A stretch of 5,888 nucleotides of DNA from Arenicella sp. (GCA_018677115.1 JAHHOC010000181.1:1-5888); one strand, 5' to 3'. Positions 1-5,725 are shown, numbered from the stretch's first letter. Translations and numbers: made by a program. Notes: generated from the sequence alone by a model not told the origin.

Positions 1-639
1 GTCATACCCTTGGGAGTTTGCCCTCCGACTCCGATCCGCGATGCACAGGCTGAATTGTGCCGCCACTATGACCTCGATGAAGAAGTGCCGATCATTACCT
101 GCATTTCCCGCTTACATCCCAAAAAAGGTCTTGAGTTGTTGATTCAGGCTCTAGCAAGTATTCGATCGCCCTGGCAGTTGGTCATTGCCGGTGACGGCGA
201 TATTGAGTACCGCCAAAAACTGCATAAGTTGATTATGCAAAATGACGTGCAGCCAAAAGTCAAACTGGTCGGGTTTGTAGAGGGCAGCGAAAAACAACTG
301 CTGCTGCAGGGCTCAGATCTGTTTGCCTTGACCTCATATTCAGAAAATTTCGGTATTGCCGTGCTCGAAGCGCTGGCGGCGGGCACGCCGGCACTGGTCA
401 CCAGCGCGGTAGCACTGTCAAAGCAGATCAGAGAACACTCGCTGGGCTTCGTCTGTGAAGCTGATGTTGAATCGATTCGCGTGGAATTAGTGAATGCACT
501 CAGGGAAATAGAGGCCGGTAAACTATCACCTGATCCGATTCGTAAATACGTAACTGAAAACTACCAGTGGCCTTCCATGGCAACGAAACTTAGGCAACTA
601 TATCAGTCAATTTGCGGCACAAAGACGACGCCGGCCTAA
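1..639 (+). CDS. GT4-type glycosyltransferase, C-terminal part (5' end outside window)
   Basis: The reading frame is open from base 1 and begins inside a gene (VIPLGV, the usual V-I-P-x-G-V linker to the C-terminal Rossmann domain), so the TTG at position 10 is not a real start. About 212 codons remain. Visible GT-B, family 4 features, numbered from window codon 1: the sugar-nucleotide phosphate-binding loop SRLHPKKG (about 36-43), the strand LVIAGDGD (about 60-67), and the E-x7-E motif SENFGIAVLE with Glu115 and Glu123, followed by A-A-G-T-P. Such enzymes transfer a sugar from a nucleotide sugar to an acceptor, typically in the cytoplasm for polysaccharide, lipopolysaccharide or glycolipid synthesis. 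The acceptor-binding N-terminal domain lies outside the window, so substrate and pathway cannot be told. The gene converges on the Dps gene. The family call is secure; no gene name is justified. Confidence 0.9.
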   Translation, partial: VIPLGVCPPTPIRDAQAELCRHYDLDEEVPIITCISRLHPKKGLELLIQALASIRSPWQLVIAGDGDIEYRQKLHKLIMQNDVQPKVKLVGFVEGSEKQLLLQGSDLFALTSYSENFGIAVLEALAAGTPALVTSAVALSKQIREHSLGFVCEADVESIRVELVNALREIEAGKLSPDPIRKYVTENYQWPSMATKLRQLYQSICGTKTTPA

Positions 640-655
640 GACCATATAATGGAGC

Positions 656-676
656 AAAACCGCTGCCAACAACAGC
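656..676 (-). terminator. possible weak intrinsic terminator of the Dps gene
   Basis: Read on the minus strand, starting 2 nt after the Dps stop codon, GCTG (676-673) can pair with CAGC (665-662) across a 7-nt loop; GG and a TTTT run (659-656) follow. The stem is only 4 bp (5 with a flanking U-G pair) and the U tract is short, so it may be inefficient. No better terminator is visible between the two convergent genes. Confidence 0.3.
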
Positions 677-677
677 A

Positions 678-1148
678 TCAGGATATCAGTGCTCTCAACA
701 TCCAGGCCGTTTTCTCATGCACACGCATGCGGTCTGATATCAATGCCGCAGACGATTCATCATCAGCCTGTTGTGCGGCGGAAAGTGCTTTTCGACAGGT
801 TTTAACAACCTGCTCATGACCCTTGGTCAACAGAGCTACCATTTCCTCGGCGGCTGGCACCCCATTAACCTCGGTGATCGAGCTAAGCTCACTGAATGCC
901 CCGTAGGTACCCGGCGCAGCTACATCCAGGCTGCGGATACGCTCGGCAATATCATCAACTGCAATCGCAAGCTCATTGTAATGCTCCTCAAACATCAGGT
1001 GCAGTTGGGTAAACATCGGACCGGTCACATTCCAGTGAAAATTGTGGGTTTGTAAATACAAGGTATAAGAGTCGGCCAGCAGGTTTTTAAGGTGCTGTGC
1101 GACGGCGTTACGATCCTCTTCATTAATTCCAATATCGATCTTGCTCAT
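678..1148 (-). CDS. dps: Dps-family ferritin-like iron-storage / DNA-protection protein
   Basis: A 156-residue protein of normal Dps length (E. coli Dps has 167). Dps proteins form 12-subunit hollow shells that oxidise Fe(II) with peroxide and store the iron as ferric mineral; many also bind DNA in stationary phase. The inter-subunit ferroxidase site is recognisable by eye: His38 in HNFHWNVTG, His50 and Glu54 in [10 protein letters not shown], and Asp65 and Glu69 in AVDDIAER, matching His51, His63, Asp67, Asp78 and Glu82 of E. coli Dps. The N-terminal tail before the first helix is short and has one lysine (Lys3), unlike the lysine-rich E. coli tail, so DNA binding may be weak or absent. The ATG at 1146-1148 follows an AGAGAGG ribosome site (1158-1164) at 9 nt. 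It lies downstream of rlmD, but the 108-nt AT-rich gap suggests its own promoter. The symbol denotes the family; the exact subfamily is unproven. Confidence 0.93.
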   Translation of the reverse strand: MSKIDIGINEEDRNAVAQHLKNLLADSYTLYLQTHNFHWNVTGPMFTQLHLMFEEHYNELAIAVDDIAERIRSLDVAAPGTYGAFSELSSITEVNGVPAAEEMVALLTKGHEQVVKTCRKALSAAQQADDESSAALISDRMRVHEKTAWMLRALIS

Positions 1149-1157
1149 GGTGTTGAA

Positions 1158-1164
1158 CCTCTCT
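1158..1164 (-). promoter_or_regulatory. ribosome binding site of the Dps gene
   Basis: AGAGAGG on the minus strand, 9 nt before the ATG at 1146-1148. It fixes the Dps start. Confidence 0.65.
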
Positions 1165-1214
1165 TATTGATGATATGAAATAAGCTTAACTGAATTATTT
1201 GATAAGTAAATTAG

Positions 1215-1256
1215 ATTATATATATGATAACGATATATTTATTTAATCGATGTCAA
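1215..1256 (-). promoter_or_regulatory. putative promoter/operator region of the Dps gene
   Basis: The gap 1149-1256 is far more AT-rich than the rest of the window. On the minus strand there is a perfect TATAAT at 1215-1220, about 65 nt before the Dps start, but its -35 position (1238-1243, AATAAA) is poor. A perfect TTGACA lies at 1251-1256, directly after the rlmD stop codon; its best partner, TATCGT (1230-1235), sits at a short 15-nt spacing. Between them is an ATATAT-N7-ATATAT dyad (1220-1238) around GATAACG, plus further GATA-type words that faintly recall Fur half-sites (roughly 11 of 19 positions by eye). A -10 with no good -35 would suit an activator-dependent stress promoter. The regulator is not identifiable from sequence alone. 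Confidence 0.45.
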
Positions 1257-2615
1257 TCAGTCATACAGTCCGCGCTCAAATACCGCTATTGATTCAACGT
1301 GCGCAGTATGCGGAAACATGTCTATAACCCCGGCATGGGTCATCCGATAGCCGTGCTGGTTAACCATTATTCCCGCGTCACGTGCCAGCGTGGCTGGACC
1401 GCAGGAAACATAAACCACTGTGGATGCCTCGAATCGCGGCAGCCGCGAAATCATTTCGGCTGCACCTGAGCGAGGCGGATCAAGCAATATCTTGTCAAAT
1501 TTCTGGTCCAGCCAGCCGCCGTGCGAATCACCACTCATTTCCTGGTCGAACAAATTACCCAGATGGAACTCCACATTATGCAGCTCATTTAATTTTTTAT
1601 TGTGCTGCGCCCTTTTTACCAATGCTTGATCCCCTTCCACACCCACTACCCTGCCGGCACACCTGGCCAGTGGCAGAGTGAAGTTGCCTACTCCGCAAAA
1701 CAGATCAAGCACCTGATCCCCTGCCTGCAAATCCAGCAACTGTACCGCAGTACTGACCAGTTGCTCATTAATACCAGCGTTGACCTGAATGAAGTCAGTA
1801 GGCAGAAACTCCAGCCTGACGTCAAACTCATCCAGGCGGTAATACAACGGATCGGGGTTTGATGGGTAGAGCGGGTGCACGCTTTTAAGGTTTCCGGGCT
1901 GCAGGAATAGCTGCACATTGTTGTGTTTGGCGAACGACACCAACACATTGAGATCGTGTTGGGTCAGACTCTCCAAATGCCGGATGATCATTACCATGGC
2001 GTTGTCGGCGACCGATATTTCGATTTGCGGAATACGCTCGCGACAACTGATCTGTTCAAGCGCTGCTCGCAACTTAGGAAATAGCACAGACACCTCTGGA
2101 TATAACACATCGCAGCCACCGGCCGGCTGGATATAACTGCTGTTACGCTCGCGAAAGCCGATAATAAGGCCGCCTTTCTTAGGCACGAATTTGGCACCCA
2201 GACGGGCGCGTCGGCGATAACCCCAATGCTTATCGGTTATCGGTTCAAGCAGGTTTTCCGGCTGCACATCGCCTATTTTTTTTAAATTTTCCAACAACTG
2301 CTGTTGCTTATATTGAATCTGCACAGCCTCATCCAAATGTTGCAGGACGCAGCCCCCACACTGGCCGAACACTTCGCACCTGGGCTCAATTCGGTGTGTC
2401 GATGGTTCCAGTACTTCAATGGTAGTAGCAAACAGATGGCTCTTACGCTTCATCACCGGTTCATACACAACGGTTTCACCGGGCAAGGCGAAATCAACAA
2501 ATACAACTTTGCCTTGCTCATCACGGCCAACGCCGCGGCCGTCGTGCGACAGTGATGTGATTTGCGTTTGCCCGGGTGTCTTGTCCAGCGGTCTGCGTTT
2601 ACGGCGTCTGGCCAT
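1257..2615 (-). CDS. rlmD: 23S rRNA (uracil(1939)-C(5))-methyltransferase RlmD (RumA)
   Basis: This 452-residue protein fits RlmD (E. coli 433), which uses S-adenosylmethionine to make 5-methyluridine at 23S rRNA position 1939. It starts with a basic tail (MARRRKRRP), then a TRAM RNA-binding domain (about 13-70). The [4Fe-4S] ligands are present: Cys80, Cys86 and Cys89 (RCEVFGQCGGC) and Cys168 (GGC), in the spacing of RumA Cys81/87/90/162. The methyltransferase domain has SAM motif LDLFCGVGN (303-311), DPPR (379-382), the nucleophile Cys405 in YVSCGPATLARD, and Glu441 in HVES as the likely general base. No key residue is missing. The first cluster and its spacing separate it from TrmA, which lacks the cluster. 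The ATG at 2613-2615 has no clear Shine-Dalgarno, but the basic start resembles homologues. It diverges from the MAPEG gene and lies upstream of dps. Confidence 0.96.
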   Translation of the reverse strand: MARRRKRRPLDKTPGQTQITSLSHDGRGVGRDEQGKVVFVDFALPGETVVYEPVMKRKSHLFATTIEVLEPSTHRIEPRCEVFGQCGGCVLQHLDEAVQIQYKQQQLLENLKKIGDVQPENLLEPITDKHWGYRRRARLGAKFVPKKGGLIIGFRERNSSYIQPAGGCDVLYPEVSVLFPKLRAALEQISCRERIPQIEISVADNAMVMIIRHLESLTQHDLNVLVSFAKHNNVQLFLQPGNLKSVHPLYPSNPDPLYYRLDEFDVRLEFLPTDFIQVNAGINEQLVSTAVQLLDLQAGDQVLDLFCGVGNFTLPLARCAGRVVGVEGDQALVKRAQHNKKLNELHNVEFHLGNLFDQEMSGDSHGGWLDQKFDKILLDPPRSGAAEMISRLPRFEASTVVYVSCGPATLARDAGIMVNQHGYRMTHAGVIDMFPHTAHVESIAVFERGLYD

Positions 2616-2719
2616 CAGTTCGAATTGGTCTATGGTCTGAGGGGCGCCATTCTAGTGCAAGCGGGGCAAGTTGGGTATATCATTTGGCCTCACAAACAAT
2701 AATGCAGGTGGAAAACCAA
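2616..2719. promoter_or_regulatory. divergent intergenic region between rlmD and the MAPEG gene
   Basis: These 104 bp must hold promoters for rlmD (leftward) and the MAPEG gene (rightward). For rlmD the best -10 is TAGAAT on the minus strand (2649-2654), with only a weak -35 (TACCCA) 17 nt upstream. For the MAPEG gene, TTGGTC followed after 17 nt by CATTCT (2649-2654) on the plus strand is a poor match. No strong sigma-70 promoter or clear operator is visible, so exact start sites cannot be assigned. Confidence 0.35.
2706..2711 (+). promoter_or_regulatory. ribosome binding site that sets the MAPEG start
   Basis: AGGTGG lies 8 nt before the ATG at 2720-2722. It overlaps the few codons that follow the alternative ATG at 2702, so 2720 is the better start. 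Confidence 0.65.
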
Positions 2720-3103
2720 ATGACATACGTAGCCCTGATTACCCTGTTGATTCTGATCCAGTATTTTTACTTCGCAATGCGAGCGGGAGGTGCGCGTGGC
2801 AAAGGCGATGTTCAAGCACCAGCTATGACCGGAGATGAAAATTTCGAACGTGCCTTACGGGTGCAGCTCAATACCCTGGAACAACTGGCCATTACCCTGC
2901 CGGCTTTGTGGATCTGCGCTAGCTTTTTCCGCGCCGATGTTGCTGCTGTTCTGGGGGCCGTTTTTATAGTCGGGCGTTTTGTCTACGCCGCGGGCTATAT
3001 GGGCGATCCGAGCAAACGGGGGCCGGGCATGATCATCAGTGTGATCGCTAATGCCGGGCTGGTAGTTTGCAGCCTGTTTGCGGTGATCGCGAAATTGATT
3101 TAG
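2720..3103 (+). CDS. MAPEG-family integral membrane protein
   Basis: The frame is open from further upstream, but AGGTGG at 8 nt supports the ATG at 2720, giving 127 residues, the usual MAPEG size; an earlier start near 2576 would overlap rlmD. MAPEG proteins are four-helix inner-membrane trimers, and some are glutathione transferases or peroxidases. The family motif is clear: ENFERALRVQLNTLEQ (40-55, with Arg47, Asn51 and Glu54), then GRFVYAAGY (85-93, with Arg86, Tyr89 and Tyr93), the region that contacts glutathione in characterised members. Hydrophobic segments lie at about 3-20, 55-70, 74-93 and 104-125. The gene diverges from rlmD and its stop overlaps that of the facing exonuclease. 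Bacterial members are mostly uncharacterised, so glutathione use is inferred from the family. Confidence 0.9.
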   Translation: MTYVALITLLILIQYFYFAMRAGGARGKGDVQAPAMTGDENFERALRVQLNTLEQLAITLPALWICASFFRADVAAVLGAVFIVGRFVYAAGYMGDPSKRGPGMIISVIANAGLVVCSLFAVIAKLI

Positions 3104-3879
3104 GCGACCGAATTCCACGCCTGCAGAAATTCCTGCAGGTGTGGCTCTCCCTTGGCAAGGGCTGTTTTAACCAGATCGTGCTCCTTATTTAGCGCTTTGT
3201 CGGTTAAATTGCCTTTCACATGTTGCCAATACAGATACACAAGGTATGTATTTAGGGCATCAGTTTCACAATAGTCCCGGATGGCTTTGAGCTCACCAGC
3301 CTGAAACTGGTCCCATACTTTGGCGCCACTCATACCCATTTTCCCGGGCAAGCCTAACAACACTGAAATTTCATCTAATGGTGCGAATGCGCGATTGTTA
3401 TAGCCTGCCAATACGTCCATCAGGTCAGTATGGCGCATATGAAAACGGCCAATATAGTTATTCCATTTAAAGCTGCTGTCGTCCTCACCCGTGTCCCAGT
3501 AACGTGCGGCATGCACACCATTAATCAAGCCGCGATAATGCAGCACGGGCAGATCGAAGCCACTGCCATTCCAGGTAACCAGTGTGGGTGTGTATTTGTC
3601 CACCCCATCAAAAAAGTTCTGCACGATTTCTTTCTCTGAACTGTCGATCTCACCGAGTGTCCAAACCGAAAACTGGTCTTTTTCGGTGTTACGATAGACC
3701 GCAGAGATGGCCACGACCTTCTGCAAATGGGTGGCAAGGAACTCATGCCCCACCTTTTCACGCCGTTTATTAAACATCGCACTGGCAACCTCCACATCTG
3801 TCAGGTCGTCCAACTCGTAAATTTTCCGCCCACCCTCGGTATCCGGAATGGTTTCTATATCAAAGGCTAATATATTCAC
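3100..3879 (-). CDS. predicted 3'-5' exonuclease, DNA polymerase B-like DEDD family
   Basis: A 259-residue RNase H-fold protein with the DnaQ/PolB proofreading motifs: ExoI FDIET (Asp7, Glu9), ExoII TWNGSGFDLP (Asp109), and ExoIII YCETD (Tyr203-x3-Asp207), making it a DEDDy nuclease. These acidic residues bind two metal ions and remove nucleotides from 3' ends. There is no polymerase domain; the protein matches the stand-alone 'PolB-like exonuclease 2' family whose biological substrate (DNA or RNA) is mostly unknown. The start is GTG (3877-3879), which overlaps the cysM stop as GTGA and has GGGG (3887-3890) 7 nt upstream inside cysM, so translation is probably coupled to cysM. Its TAA overlaps the MAPEG stop by 4 bp (TTAG). 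The family call is firm; the role in repair or RNA turnover is open. Confidence 0.9.
   Translation of the reverse strand: MNILAFDIETIPDTEGGRKIYELDDLTDVEVASAMFNKRREKVGHEFLATHLQKVVAISAVYRNTEKDQFSVWTLGEIDSSEKEIVQNFFDGVDKYTPTLVTWNGSGFDLPVLHYRGLINGVHAARYWDTGEDDSSFKWNNYIGRFHMRHTDLMDVLAGYNNRAFAPLDEISVLLGLPGKMGMSGAKVWDQFQAGELKAIRDYCETDALNTYLVYLYWQHVKGNLTDKALNKEHDLVKTALAKGEPHLQEFLQAWNSVA
3120..3139. repeat. perfect 7-bp inverted repeat at the MAPEG/exonuclease junction
   Basis: CCTGCAG (3120-3126) and CTGCAGG (3133-3139) flank a 6-nt spacer. It lies 17 nt past the MAPEG stop and inside the last codons of the exonuclease, where it encodes Leu-Gln-Glu-Phe-Leu-Gln. It could form a hairpin in either transcript, but no U tract follows, so a classic terminator is unlikely. 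Confidence 0.5.
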
Positions 3880-4778
3880 GAATAGACCCCGGTTGACAGG
3901 TAGCGATCGCCCCGATCACAGACAATTGACACGATTACCGAATTCTCCTGCCTGGCTTCCTGCTCAGCCGCGATTTGCAATGCAACGGCCATTGCACCGC
4001 CGCTGGAGACGCCGGCGAAAATACCTTCCTGGGTTGCCATTTGACGCATCATTTCTTCGGCCACCGCCTGATCTACGTCGATAGTGCGGTCAACCCGGCT
4101 GGCCTCGAATATCTTTGGCAGATACTCCTCCGGCCAGCGCCGGATGCCGGGAATCTGCGATTCACCCTCGGGTTGCACACCGATGACTTGAATTTCAGGG
4201 TTTTGCTCCTTGAGGTAGCGCGAAACACCCATGATAGTGCCCGTAGTACCCATGGAACTTATGAAATGCGTAACTTCACCCTCTGTGTCGCGCCAGATTT
4301 CGGGCCCCGTACCTTCATAGTGCGAATTCCAATTATCTGGATTGGCGAACTGATCGAGCACCTTTCCTTTACCCTGTGCCTGCATCTCCCCGGCCAGGTC
4401 CCGCGCCAGTAACATGCCACCGTCTGCGGCTGAAACCAGAATGATTTCGGCACCAAAAGCGCTCATTGACGCACGGCGTTCTTCGCTCATGTTATCCGGC
4501 ATGATCAATACCATACGATATCCCTTCATTGCTGCGGCCATGGCCAATGCAATGCCGGTATTGCCGCTGGTGGCCTCAATCAGGGTGTCGCCTGGGCGTA
4601 TTTCGCCACGGAGTTCTGCCTTGGCGATCATATTCAGGGCTGGGCGGTCCTTGACTGAACCGGCAGGATTGTTGCCTTCCAGCTTGCCCAGCACGATGAC
4701 GTGCCGTCCGTGCCACAGCCGTTTGAGCGCCACTAAAGGGGTGTTCCCGACACAGTCCTCAATAAACTTTTTCTGCAT
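3876..4778 (-). CDS. cysM: cysteine synthase B (O-acetylserine sulfhydrylase CysM)
   Basis: A PLP enzyme that makes L-cysteine from O-acetylserine and sulfide; CysM isozymes can also use thiosulfate to give S-sulfocysteine. From the ATG at 4778 it is 300 residues (E. coli CysM 303). It carries Lys43 in NNPAGSVKD (Schiff-base lysine), the substrate loop ATSGNTG (69-75), the PLP phosphate loop SMGTTGT (175-181), and the B-isozyme signatures IPGIRRWPEEYLP (209-221) and CDRGDRYLSTG (287-297). These favour CysM over CysK. An in-frame TTG at 4797-4799 would add seven residues, but the ATG has AGGG (4789-4792) 10 nt upstream and matches the family N-terminus. It is the first gene of an operon with the exonuclease, overlapping it by 4 nt. 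No clear promoter was found upstream. Confidence 0.96.
   Translation of the reverse strand: MQKKFIEDCVGNTPLVALKRLWHGRHVIVLGKLEGNNPAGSVKDRPALNMIAKAELRGEIRPGDTLIEATSGNTGIALAMAAAMKGYRMVLIMPDNMSEERRASMSAFGAEIILVSAADGGMLLARDLAGEMQAQGKGKVLDQFANPDNWNSHYEGTGPEIWRDTEGEVTHFISSMGTTGTIMGVSRYLKEQNPEIQVIGVQPEGESQIPGIRRWPEEYLPKIFEASRVDRTIDVDQAVAEEMMRQMATQEGIFAGVSSGGAMAVALQIAAEQEARQENSVIVSIVCDRGDRYLSTGVYS
3887..3890 (-). promoter_or_regulatory. ribosome binding site of the exonuclease, inside cysM
   Basis: GGGG on the minus strand, 7 nt before the GTG start at 3877-3879 and within the last codons of cysM. It supports the GTG start and coupled translation. Confidence 0.5.
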
Positions 4779-4788
4779 AGCTGAATTG

Positions 4789-4792
4789 CCCT
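4789..4792 (-). promoter_or_regulatory. ribosome binding site supporting the ATG start of cysM
   Basis: AGGG on the minus strand, 10 nt before the ATG at 4776-4778. The alternative TTG start at 4797-4799 has no Shine-Dalgarno before it. Confidence 0.45.
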
Positions 4793-4815
4793 GAATCAAC
4801 AGTGGATTTGCTGTC

Positions 4816-4888
4816 TAAGGAGGAGAATTTGCGCTCAGGCAAGGCGCATTGGGGCAAATTGCAGAAGCATACAGCAGTGCGTGACTAA
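4816..4888 (+). other. possible 19-codon small ORF behind a perfect Shine-Dalgarno
   Basis: On the plus strand TAAGGAGGAG (4816-4825) includes the full complement of the 16S rRNA 3' tail. A TTG at 4829-4831, 3 nt after the GGAG core, opens a 19-codon frame ending with TAA at 4886-4888 (RSGKAHWGKLQKHTAVRD after the initiator). The peptide is basic and has no recognisable motif. It would run divergently from cysM. The ribosome site is unusually good for intergenic DNA, but the TTG start, short spacing and short length make a real gene doubtful. Confidence 0.15.
4826..4860. repeat. nested inverted repeats in the cysM upstream region
   Basis: AATTTGC (4826-4832) and GCAAATT (4854-4860) form a perfect 7-bp inverted repeat with a 21-nt spacer. 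Inside it TGCGC (4830-4834) and GCGCA (4844-4848) form a second dyad with a 9-nt spacer. The two overlap at GC, so as RNA they would compete. This could be a regulator site or leader structure for cysM; no known operator is recognised. Confidence 0.4.
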
Positions 4889-4893
4889 GTGGG

Positions 4894-4916
4894 CACCAAT
4901 GCAACCCTGCATGGCG
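4894..4916 (-). other. stem-loop in the 3' region of the Bax inhibitor-1 gene
   Basis: On the minus strand, 22 nt after the stop codon, CGCCATGCA (4916-4908) pairs with TGCATTGGTG (4903-4894) around a GGGT loop, giving about nine pairs with one bulged base and one G-U pair. No U run follows, so it is not a typical intrinsic terminator; it may protect the 3' end or help Rho-dependent ending. A smaller AT-rich hairpin (TAAAAG/CTTTTA, 4918-4933) lies just before it. Confidence 0.35.
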
Positions 4917-4938
4917 GTAAAAGATCACTTTTAGACTG

Positions 4939-5646
4939 TTACTCCTGGCCGAAACTCATCAAAAACTGCACCACATACCAGAACATCAACGCCACCGAGG
5001 CAAACAGTGCCAGAGACGCCGCAACGTGCTGATCCTCGCGATAAACATGAAGAATGTTAGAAGTCGTGTACAGCACGCTGATACCGGCAAAAACAATCAT
5101 CGCCGCCGAGAAAAACATTCCCAGGCCGAGACCGAACGCAATGGACGCAATAATCAAACCCATGGCAACCACACCGCCGATCGCAAGCGCGGGAGCGAGG
5201 AAAGAAAAATCTTTGCGGGTGGTGAATACCACCAGAGTCAAACCTGCTACCAGCGATCCGGTGATCAGTGCGGCATTGGGCAGCACATCTGGCGCGAAAC
5301 TCATGGCAATATATATTAACGGCAGGAAGACAATTGCCTCGGCCACAATAAACAACCCGAGGCCGGCATATTGCATTTCTCGCGAGCTGCCGTTGCGCGC
5401 CCACTTATCAGCCACAACACCCACCAGCATGAATGCACCAAGCACCAATAACCAGCTCCACTTGCTGGTTGCCAGCATGGCCATCATCTGCTCACCGAAG
5501 CCCATTTTTAGTAATTGCGCTTCAAGTAATGCGAAAGCAGCAATAGCCATGGCCAGATGCCCATAAGTGCGTCGTATAAAACCTGCCTTCGCTTCACCAG
5601 GCAACTCGGCGACAACTGCACCCGAAGCAACATTCATATAACTCAT
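4939..5646 (-). CDS. Bax inhibitor-1 / YccA family seven-helix membrane protein
   Basis: A 235-residue polytopic protein of typical family length. Hydrophobic segments lie at about 30-46, 63-80, 94-116, 124-141, 149-171, 173-195 and 208-229, matching the seven-helix TMBIM fold. Family marks are RRTYGHLAMAI (25-35) at the first helix and LYTTSNILHVY (192-202) before the last. Relatives include E. coli YccA, which modulates the membrane protease FtsH, and Bacillus YetJ, a pH-sensitive calcium channel. In YetJ the last two helices carry an aspartate pair; here the LYD position is Thr194 and the partner position in the last helix is also non-acidic (about Ser217/Val218), so YetJ-type gating is not expected. 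GGAG (5654-5657) lies 7 nt before the ATG at 5644-5646. Whether this protein acts on FtsH is unknown. Confidence 0.93.
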   Translation of the reverse strand: MSYMNVASGAVVAELPGEAKAGFIRRTYGHLAMAIAAFALLEAQLLKMGFGEQMMAMLATSKWSWLLVLGAFMLVGVVADKWARNGSSREMQYAGLGLFIVAEAIVFLPLIYIAMSFAPDVLPNAALITGSLVAGLTLVVFTTRKDFSFLAPALAIGGVVAMGLIIASIAFGLGLGMFFSAAMIVFAGISVLYTTSNILHVYREDQHVAASLALFASVALMFWYVVQFLMSFGQE

Positions 5647-5696
5647 TTTAAATCTCCATCAATAAAATTAACTGGGGGGATTCTAACATGGGGGTA

Positions 5697-5725
5697 GGTA
5701 TACCGCATGAAAGTGTCTAGTCCAA
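5697..5725 (-). promoter_or_regulatory. possible promoter of the Bax inhibitor-1 gene
   Basis: On the minus strand TTGGAC (5720-5725) and TATACC (5697-5702) are 17 nt apart, about 50 nt before the start codon. The -10 matches consensus at four of six positions and the -35 at three. It lies just after the terminator-like hairpin of the upstream gene, where a promoter would be expected. Confidence 0.3.

Noticed and set aside
642..652. CCAT-ATA-ATGG mini hairpin between the glycosyltransferase and dps
   Set aside because: Four base pairs with a 3-nt loop and no T run; too weak to call a terminator.
771..1055. 94-codon plus-strand open frame opposite dps
   Set aside because: Shadow of the dps reading frame, with no motif and no upstream promoter or ribosome site.
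2576..2719. N-terminal extension of the MAPEG protein by 48 residues
   Set aside because: It would overlap the rlmD start by 40 bp, has no family similarity, and the ribosome site at 2706-2711 points to the ATG at 2720.
3975..4412. 145-codon plus-strand open frame opposite cysM
   Set aside because: Antisense to a strongly conserved enzyme gene, with no recognisable motif and no convincing ribosome site.
4899..4934. 11-codon plus-strand frame (MQPCMAVKDHF)
   Set aside because: Very short, no ribosome site, and fully explained by the stem-loop sequences downstream of the Bax inhibitor-1 gene.
5054..5566. 170-codon plus-strand open frame opposite the Bax inhibitor-1 gene
   Set aside because: It lies wholly antisense to a well-supported membrane protein gene. 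Its translation is low-complexity (A, T, N, P rich) with no domain, as expected for the complement of hydrophobic codons.
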